Position numbers and translations under genes: made by a program. From assembly GCA_022750295.1 (NCBI GenBank), contig JAKIVZ010000006.1:54050-118049 (forward strand): a stretch of DNA of 64,000 bases, in the 5' to 3' direction. How positions within the stretch are numbered: the stretch's first letter is position 1; each line of letters begins with the position of its first letter. The notes under the pieces were generated by a model that made no database searches, was not told the origin of the DNA, and was given only the letters and a program-made list of their open reading frames with translations. This DNA is from Candidatus Lutacidiplasma silvani. GTDB lineage: Archaea; Thermoplasmatota; Thermoplasmata; Lutacidiplasmatales; UBA184. Below, piece by piece: positions 58,957 to 64,000 of this stretch.

Positions 58957-60094
58957 GATGTGGATCAACATGGGGCCCCAGCACCCCATGACCCACGGCC
59001 TCTGGAATCTCCGCGTCCGGATCGATGGCGAGCGGATCCTTGACGTCGACCCCGAGATGGGGTACCTCCACCGCGGAATCGAGAAGATCAGCGAGGACCG
59101 GCACTACAACGAAGTGATCACGCTGATGGACCGGACCTGCTACGTCGCCGGGATCGCGTGGGAGCACCTCTACGTGCAGGCGGCCGAGAAGGCGCTCGGC
59201 ATCGCGCCGACCGAGCGGTCCGATTGGATCCGGATGATGTCGGAGGAGTTCCAGCGGCTCGCGTCCCACATCATGTGGTACGCGGCGTTCGTCCAGGATC
59301 TGGGGCTGATGAGCCCGTTCCTGTACGGGATGCGGGACCGGGACCTGATCCTCGACCTCTTCCAGAGTTACACCGGCGGCCGCCTCACCTACGAGTACAT
59401 GCGCGTCGGCGGCGTTCGCAACGATGTCCCCGAGGGATTCACCCACCGGGCGCGGGAGGTCCTCGACTGGCTCGAGCCCCGGTTCGTCGAGTACGACCGG
59501 CTCTGCATGGGCTCCGACATCTTCCGGCGACGCTGCGACGACCTGGGGGTCCTGAAGGCGAACGACTGCGTGCGCCTCGGGGTCACCGGGCCGATGCTCC
59601 GGTCCGCCGGGTCGAAGCGGGACCTGCGGAAGGACCGGCCGTACTCCCGCTACTCCCAGGTCGAGTTCGACGTGGCGACCGCGGACTCGGCCGACGTCAC
59701 GGGGCGCTATCTCGTCCGGATGGAGGAGATGCGCCAATCGGTCCGGATCCTCCGCCAGGTCCTCGATTGGCTCGACAGCCACCCGGGGCCGGTCCTTGCC
59801 GACCACCTTCCCCGGTGGCTCGGAGCCCCGTACGCCCCGATCGGAAGGGAGGCGTACCTCCTCAAGCGGAACTACCCGAAAGGGGTCGGTCTCTCGGCGA
59901 TCGAGGAACCCCACGGCGAGGCGTGTGCCTACGTCGTGAACGAGGGGGGCGAGCACCCGTACCGCGTCAAGTTCCGCTCGCCGGTGTTCGCCAACCTGAG
60001 TGCGGCCCACCACTATCTCGTGGGATACCACGTCGCCGACATTCCGCCGATCATGGGCAGCGTCGACGTGTGCGTCGGCGAGGTCGACCGGTAG
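58949..60094 (+). CDS. nuoD: Complex I-type subunit D (NuoD/FpoD)
   Basis: A 381-aa 49-kDa-type subunit forming the quinone pocket with NuoB. Start MSEMWINMGPQHPMTHGLW contains the conserved PQHP-x-THG His. Further: DPEMGYLHRGIEKISEDRHY, MDRTCYVAGIAWEHLY and the C-terminal SPVFANLSAAHHYLVGYHV with DIPPIMGSVDVCVGEVDR. The NiFe-hydrogenase cysteines are absent, as expected for complex I rather than an energy-converting hydrogenase. Confidence 0.95.
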   Translation: MSEMWINMGPQHPMTHGLWNLRVRIDGERILDVDPEMGYLHRGIEKISEDRHYNEVITLMDRTCYVAGIAWEHLYVQAAEKALGIAPTERSDWIRMMSEEFQRLASHIMWYAAFVQDLGLMSPFLYGMRDRDLILDLFQSYTGGRLTYEYMRVGGVRNDVPEGFTHRAREVLDWLEPRFVEYDRLCMGSDIFRRRCDDLGVLKANDCVRLGVTGPMLRSAGSKRDLRKDRPYSRYSQVEFDVATADSADVTGRYLVRMEEMRQSVRILRQVLDWLDSHPGPVLADHLPRWLGAPYAPIGREAYLLKRNYPKGVGLSAIEEPHGEACAYVVNEGGEHPYRVKFRSPVFANLSAAHHYLVGYHVADIPPIMGSVDVCVGEVDR

Positions 60095-60103
60095 GGCGGT
60101 ACC

Positions 60104-61231
60104 ATGGCCCTCACCACCCTCTGGGACGTCGCGTACTTCCTCGCCTCCGCGCTCCTCACCCTCGTCGGCCGGGTCATCCCGCCGCTCGCCGCCCCTCTCT
60201 CGAACGGCGACGTGATCTGGGGGCTTTCGGCCCTGGTGTTCGGCGCGATCCTCCTCGCGGCGAGCATGATCAACACGATCATGCTGATCTGGTTCGAGCG
60301 CAAGATGCTCGGCCGGTTCATGGACCGGCGGGGGGCGATGCACGTCGGCTACGCGGGTCTCTTGCAAAACTTCGCGGACGGCCTGAAGCTCTTCCGGAAG
60401 AACACGTTCAAGCCCCGCGAGGCCGACGAGCTCGGGTTCTACGCGGGTCCGATCGCGTACATGGTGACGTCGCTGCTGATGTTCGGCGTTCTCCCGATCT
60501 CGACCGGTTGGTCGGACGGCTCGCTCCCCCTCTCAATGCTCCTCGCGCTCGTGATCTTCAGCTTCGCGCCACTGTTCATCTTCATCTCTGCCTGGTCGAG
60601 CAACAACAAGTACTCCCTGATGGGCGGAATGCGGTCGGCCGCCCAGATGATCGCGTACGAGGTGCCGATCCTCCTCGCGGTCGTGGCGGTCGTCCTCGTC
60701 TCGGGGAGCTTCGACCTGAACACGATCGTCGCCGAGCAGCAGAACTACTGGTTCTGGGGCCCGCTCGTCCTCGCGATGGTCGTCTTCGCGATCGGGATGC
60801 TCGCGGAGATGGAACGGATCCCGTTCGACCTGCCCGAGGCGGAGGCGGAGCTCGTCGAGGGATGGAACACCGAGTACGGCGGAATGCTCTTCGCGTTCTT
60901 CATGCTCGCCGACTACCTGCGGGCCCTCGCCGGCAGCTTCCTGATCGTCCTCCTCTTCCTCGGGGGCTGGACCCTCCCCACGTACGTACCGAGCGCCCTG
61001 ACGACGTTCCCGCTCGCCGGAATCTTCTGGTTCCTCGTGAAGACGTACGCGGTGTTCGGGGTGTTCGTCTGGATCCGCGCCGCCCTGCCGAGGGTCCGGA
61101 CCGACCAGCTCCTGCGGATCGGCTGGATGCGGATGATCCCGCTCTCTCTCGCCGCCGTCGTCCTCGCGGCGGCGCTCGTCCTCGTGAAGTGTCTCCCCGT
61201 GTTCGGCTGCATTCCGTCGATGGGGGGCTAA
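60104..61231 (+). CDS. nuoH: Complex I-type subunit H (NuoH/FpoH)
   Basis: A 375-aa membrane subunit with about eight helices. The conserved cytoplasmic loop MLIWFERKMLGRFMDRRGAM, QNFADGLKLFRKNTFKP and the quinone-tunnel acidic loop AEMERIPFDLPEAEAELVEG followed by WNTEYGGMLF identify it. It links the quinone site to the proton-pumping arm. It follows nuoD by 9 bp and precedes nuoI by 9 bp. Confidence 0.95.
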   Translation: MALTTLWDVAYFLASALLTLVGRVIPPLAAPLSNGDVIWGLSALVFGAILLAASMINTIMLIWFERKMLGRFMDRRGAMHVGYAGLLQNFADGLKLFRKNTFKPREADELGFYAGPIAYMVTSLLMFGVLPISTGWSDGSLPLSMLLALVIFSFAPLFIFISAWSSNNKYSLMGGMRSAAQMIAYEVPILLAVVAVVLVSGSFDLNTIVAEQQNYWFWGPLVLAMVVFAIGMLAEMERIPFDLPEAEAELVEGWNTEYGGMLFAFFMLADYLRALAGSFLIVLLFLGGWTLPTYVPSALTTFPLAGIFWFLVKTYAVFGVFVWIRAALPRVRTDQLLRIGWMRMIPLSLAAVVLAAALVLVKCLPVFGCIPSMGG

Positions 61232-61240
61232 CGATCATCC

Positions 61241-62023
61241 ATGGCCGCAGAGGTCGACACCAAGAAGCGCGCGCAGGGCGAGGGGGACCAGGGACTGATC
61301 GTGAAGCCGATGTACACGGCGGCCCGGCAGTTCATGAAGAGCCTCGTCCGCCCCTCGACGATCGTCTACCCGTTCGAGAGGCTCGAGGACCCGAAGTTCC
61401 GGGGCGAGGTCCGCGTCGCGTCGGGAAAGCCGATCGGCGTCGGCGAGGTGTGGGACAACTACCGGGGCGTCCACGCGCTCAACATCAACACCTGCATCTC
61501 GTGCAACCTCTGCGCGTTCTCGTGCCCGGACCTCTGCATTGACATGGTCACGGTCCCCGGCGGGGACCCGAAGCACCCGAAGAAGTGCCCGGAGATCGAC
61601 TACGGAAAGTGCTCGTACTGCGGCTTCTGCTCCGACGCGTGCCCCGAGGGGTGCCTCACCATGACGACCCGCTACGAGCTCTCGGTCACCAAGCGGTCGG
61701 ACATGGTCTACTCCCCCCAGAAGATGTTCGACCAGTTCCAGCGCAAGCTCCCCATGAACCCGATCCGGCTCGCGCGGCCGGCGAACGAGGACGCGATCCT
61801 GCTCGACGCCCCGCTCTGCATCGGGTGCAACGCGTGCTCCCGCGACTGTCCGACGAACTGCATCACGATGCTCGACATTCCGAAAGGGACGCCGAAACCG
61901 GGGGAAAAGCCGGCGAAGCGGATCTGGAAGGAGCCGGTCATCAACGACTCCGACTGCGTCCGCTGCGGCACGTGCATCTCGGTCTGCCCGAAGGAGTGCC
62001 TGTTCTGGGGGACTCACACGTGA
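61241..62023 (+). CDS. nuoI: Complex I-type subunit I with four cluster-binding motifs
   Basis: A 260-aa ferredoxin-type subunit. It has four CxxCxxCxxxC motifs: Cys85/88/91/95, Cys124/127/130/134, Cys193/196/199/203 and Cys239/242/245/249, so there is room for four [4Fe-4S] clusters. Typical NuoI/FpoI has two motifs in about 130-180 residues; here a second two-cluster ferredoxin domain is joined by a 55-residue linker. With no NuoEFG upstream, the extra domain may form the electron entry wire, perhaps from ferredoxin. The stop overlaps nuoJ (GTGA). Confidence 0.93.
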   Translation: MAAEVDTKKRAQGEGDQGLIVKPMYTAARQFMKSLVRPSTIVYPFERLEDPKFRGEVRVASGKPIGVGEVWDNYRGVHALNINTCISCNLCAFSCPDLCIDMVTVPGGDPKHPKKCPEIDYGKCSYCGFCSDACPEGCLTMTTRYELSVTKRSDMVYSPQKMFDQFQRKLPMNPIRLARPANEDAILLDAPLCIGCNACSRDCPTNCITMLDIPKGTPKPGEKPAKRIWKEPVINDSDCVRCGTCISVCPKECLFWGTHT

Positions 62024-62508
62024 TCGTCGAGGAACTCGCGTTCCTCGCACTGGCCGCGATCGCGGTGGGGACGGCACTCGCCGCCCTCCTGGTCCGCGAG
62101 CTCGTCCACACGATCCTGTGGGTCTCGGTGTTCTTCGTCTCGCTCTCGGCGATCTACTTCCTCCTCTCGGCGCCGTTCCTCGGGGTCCTCCAGCTCGGCG
62201 TCTACGCCGGCGCGGTGACGATCCTCCTCCTGTTCGGCGTGATGGTCACGCGGAAGCGGATCTTCGCTCGGGAAGCGGCGACCGGGATCGGACCGTTCCC
62301 CCTCGCCCTCGCGCTCCTCGCGATCGTCGTCCTCGCGGTCGTGGCCGCCTCGCTCCCCCAGCAGGTGACGCTCGTCCGGTCGTACGACGTGACCCTCCTC
62401 TCCACCACGCTCTTCAACCAGGACGGGGCGTGGCTCGTCCTCCTCGGCCTCGTCATGCTGAGCGCGCTCTCCGGCGCGATCTACCTGGTCCGGGAGGGGC
62501 GCGAATGA
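62020..62508 (+). CDS. nuoJ: Complex I-type subunit J (NuoJ/FpoJ)
   Basis: A 162-aa membrane subunit read from the GTG at 62020. Five helices are visible, including the conserved pi-bulge region FLGVLQLGVYAGAVTILLLF with its functionally important Tyr-Ala-Gly-Ala. It starts inside the nuoI stop and ends inside the nuoK start (ATGA), as is common in this operon. Full length rather than the split FpoJ/J' form. Confidence 0.93.
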   Translation: MIVEELAFLALAAIAVGTALAALLVRELVHTILWVSVFFVSLSAIYFLLSAPFLGVLQLGVYAGAVTILLLFGVMVTRKRIFAREAATGIGPFPLALALLAIVVLAVVAASLPQQVTLVRSYDVTLLSTTLFNQDGAWLVLLGLVMLSALSGAIYLVREGRE

Positions 62509-62822
62509 CCGAACTCTCCGTCGCAAGCCTCCTGTTCCTCTCCGCGACGCTCCTCGCCGTCGGTCTCTTCGGCATTCTCACCCGGAGGAACTTCATCCTC
62601 CTCCTCATCGCCGTCGAGATCGCGATGAACGCCGCGATCCTCAATTTCGTGTACTTCGCCGCGTTCGCCGGGACCCCGGGGGGACTCTCGGGGCAGGCGA
62701 TCGCGGTCGTCCTCGTCGGGTTGGCGGCGACCGAGGTCGCGGTCGGCCTCGCCATCGTCCTCGCGCTCAACCGGCAGCGCGGGTCGATCAACGTGGCCGA
62801 AGCGACGTCGCTGAAGAACTAA
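62505..62822 (+). CDS. nuoK: Complex I-type subunit K (NuoK/FpoK)
   Basis: A 105-aa three-helix subunit: SLLFLSATLLAVGLFGILTR, ILLLIAVEIAMNAAILNFVY with the proton-pathway Glu (VEIAMNA), and VLVGLAATEVAVGLAIVLAL with the second buried Glu. Coupled to nuoJ by ATGA. nuoL follows 22 bp downstream. Confidence 0.95.
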   Translation: MTELSVASLLFLSATLLAVGLFGILTRRNFILLLIAVEIAMNAAILNFVYFAAFAGTPGGLSGQAIAVVLVGLAATEVAVGLAIVLALNRQRGSINVAEATSLKN

Positions 62823-62844
62823 GGGGGAAGGGCCGATCGGAACG

Positions 62845-64000
62845 TTGGATTTCGCCTTCACACTCGCCTTCCTCGTCCCGACCCTGATGGCGGTCTCGTT
62901 CGTCATCGTCGGGCTCCTCGGGACCAAGCTGAAGAAGCTCGAGTACGGCGGATGGGTCGCGGTCGGATTCGCGGGCGCGGCCCTGGTCGTCGGCGCCCTC
63001 GTCGCCGCCGCCGAGATGCTGAACCCCGGCCACTACTCCGACGCGAGCTTCACGTGGCTCCAGCTCCCGGGTTCGCCGGGCGCGTTCCCGAACGGGTTCT
63101 CCCTCGTGATCGGGGTCCTCGTCGACCCGATCTCGGCGCTGATGCTCCTCGTCGTCACCGTCGTCGGCTTCCTCGTCCTCCTCTACTCGATCGGCTACAT
63201 GCACGAGGACCGGGGGCTCCCCCGGTACTACGCCGAGCTCTCGCTGTTCCTCGCCGCGATGACGGGGCTCGTCCTCGCCGACAATCTCCTCGAGTTCTTC
63301 CTGTTCTGGGAGCTCGTCGGCGTCTGCTCGTACTTCCTGATCGGCTTCTACTACGAGAAGCCGAGCGCCGCCTCGGCCGCGAAGGAGGCGTTCCTCGTCA
63401 CCCGGGTCGGCGACGTCCTCTTCCTCCTCGGGATTTTCATCTACTTCACCGTCTACGCGACGAGCGGCAGCGGCAACGGCTGGGCCGCGAGCGGGTTCCT
63501 GTTCGTCCACGGTTCGAGCCCGTTCCTGGCCGCCTCGATGGGGGCGAACACCCCGCTCCTCACGGTCGCCGGGCTGATGATGCTCGCCGGCGCCGCTGGC
63601 AAGTCGGCGCAATTCCCGCTCCACGCCTGGCTCCCCGACGCGATGGAAGGGCCGACGACCGTCAGCGCCCTCATTCACGCCGCGACGATGGTCGCCGCCG
63701 GCGTCTACCTCCTCGTCGTCGCCTCTCTGTTCCTCGGGTTCACCCCGGACGACCGGCTCGCGATCGTCGCGGTCGGGGGATTCACGACGTTCTTCGCCGC
63801 CACGATGGCGGTCGTCCACCCGGACATCAAACGGGTGATCGCGTACTCGACGATCAGCCAGCTGGGGTACATGGTCCTCGGCGTCGGCGCCGGGTTCGCG
63901 ATGGTCGGGATGTACCATCTCTTCACGCACGCGTTCTTCAAGGCGCTCCTGTTCCTCGCCGCGGGCTCGGTCATCCACGCCGTCGGCACGCAGGACCTGT
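62845..64000 (+). CDS. nuoL: Complex I-type subunit L (NuoL/FpoL), 5' part
   Basis: An antiporter-like proton-pumping subunit; the first 385 residues are visible before the window ends. Blocks: PISALMLLVVTVVGFLVLLY, NLLEFFLFWELVGVCSYFLI (TM5 Glu), AGKSAQFPLHAWLPDAMEGP, TTVSALIHAATMVAAGVYLL and DIKRVIAYSTISQLGYM. The start is either the TTG at 62845, which gives a complete first helix, or the ATG at 62887, which would shorten it; the TTG is preferred. No stop is seen, so downstream subunits M and N probably continue the operon. Confidence 0.94.
   Translation, partial: MDFAFTLAFLVPTLMAVSFVIVGLLGTKLKKLEYGGWVAVGFAGAALVVGALVAAAEMLNPGHYSDASFTWLQLPGSPGAFPNGFSLVIGVLVDPISALMLLVVTVVGFLVLLYSIGYMHEDRGLPRYYAELSLFLAAMTGLVLADNLLEFFLFWELVGVCSYFLIGFYYEKPSAASAAKEAFLVTRVGDVLFLLGIFIYFTVYATSGSGNGWAASGFLFVHGSSPFLAASMGANTPLLTVAGLMMLAGAAGKSAQFPLHAWLPDAMEGPTTVSALIHAATMVAAGVYLLVVASLFLGFTPDDRLAIVAVGGFTTFFAATMAVVHPDIKRVIAYSTISQLGYMVLGVGAGFAMVGMYHLFTHAFFKALLFLAAGSVIHAVGTQDL

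Noticed and set aside
59158..61542. 794-aa frame overlapping nuoD and nuoH
   Set aside because: Shadow frame across two conserved complex I genes.
1..64000. tRNA, rRNA, CRISPR, IS element, integrase or attachment site
   Set aside because: I looked through the gaps (mostly under 200 bp) and saw no cloverleaf-like sequence, repeat-spacer array, transposase or terminal inverted repeat. A tRNAscan or Infernal run would settle small RNAs.

Overview
The window is a 64-kb stretch of a GC-rich archaeal chromosome, coded densely on both strands. The archaeal assignment rests on the informational genes: small primase subunit PriS, FEN1 flap endonuclease, RIO1 kinase with a two-KH Dim2/Pno1-type protein, Trm5, a PAC2-type proteasome chaperone, archaeal ApgM, and TATA-box promoters placed 24-30 bp upstream of leaderless ATG/GTG starts. 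Membrane proteins carrying cytoplasmic zinc ribbons, together with an F420H2-dehydrogenase-like (Nuo/Fpo) operon that opens with subunit A, suggest an uncultured high-GC Thermoplasmatota lineage. That placement is inference. I saw no rRNA, tRNA, CRISPR array, insertion sequence or prophage.

Layout. 0-5.8 kb: the 3' part of cysS, an MDR oxidoreductase and a 1132-aa membrane-anchored surface protein with zinc ribbons. 5.8-18.1 kb: a glycan island (FkbM and TylF-type methyltransferases, two GT4, two GT2, a 1092-aa multi-pass protein and a class I methyltransferase), interrupted by ahcY-gcvH. 18.1-25.6 kb: acyl-CoA metabolism (acetyl-CoA synthetase, class III CoA transferase, acyl-CoA dehydrogenase, fused hydroxyacyl-CoA dehydrogenase/enoyl-CoA hydratase) and a GNAT. 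25.6-31.9 kb: a SnoaL-like protein, the operon apgM-trm5-ppsA, and a second zinc-ribbon membrane protein that diverges from apgM over one shared TATA box.

32-36 kb: a pilin-like giant surface protein diverges from an operon of a tandem ribbon-helix-helix regulator and a short, divergent FtsZ/tubulin-fold protein. This is the most unusual locus in the window. 36-42 kb: a Nudix-like protein, a small membrane protein, a PAC2 chaperone, and the tight operon fen1-ftcD-ribD-like-FAH. 42-44.6 kb: the opposing operon rio1-KH-priS. 44.7-47.2 kb: a zincin-like protein, then NfeD with an SPFH/stomatin protein. 47.2-55.7 kb: a second glycan island (nucleotidyltransferase-fold protein, GT2, multi-pass GT-C-like protein and GT4 on the minus strand; two methyltransferases, a secreted phosphoesterase and a small ORF on the plus strand). 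55.7-57.3 kb: an enoyl-CoA hydratase and a GNAT. 57.4 kb to the end: nuoABCDHIJKL, with nuoL cut by the window edge.

Taken together, the genes suggest a heterotroph or mixotroph that activates acetate, oxidises acyl-CoA compounds, runs gluconeogenesis through PpsA and ApgM, feeds a NADH-module-free complex I probably from ferredoxin or F420H2, and invests heavily in surface glycans and surface proteins. Functions come from reading motifs by eye; no database search was run.
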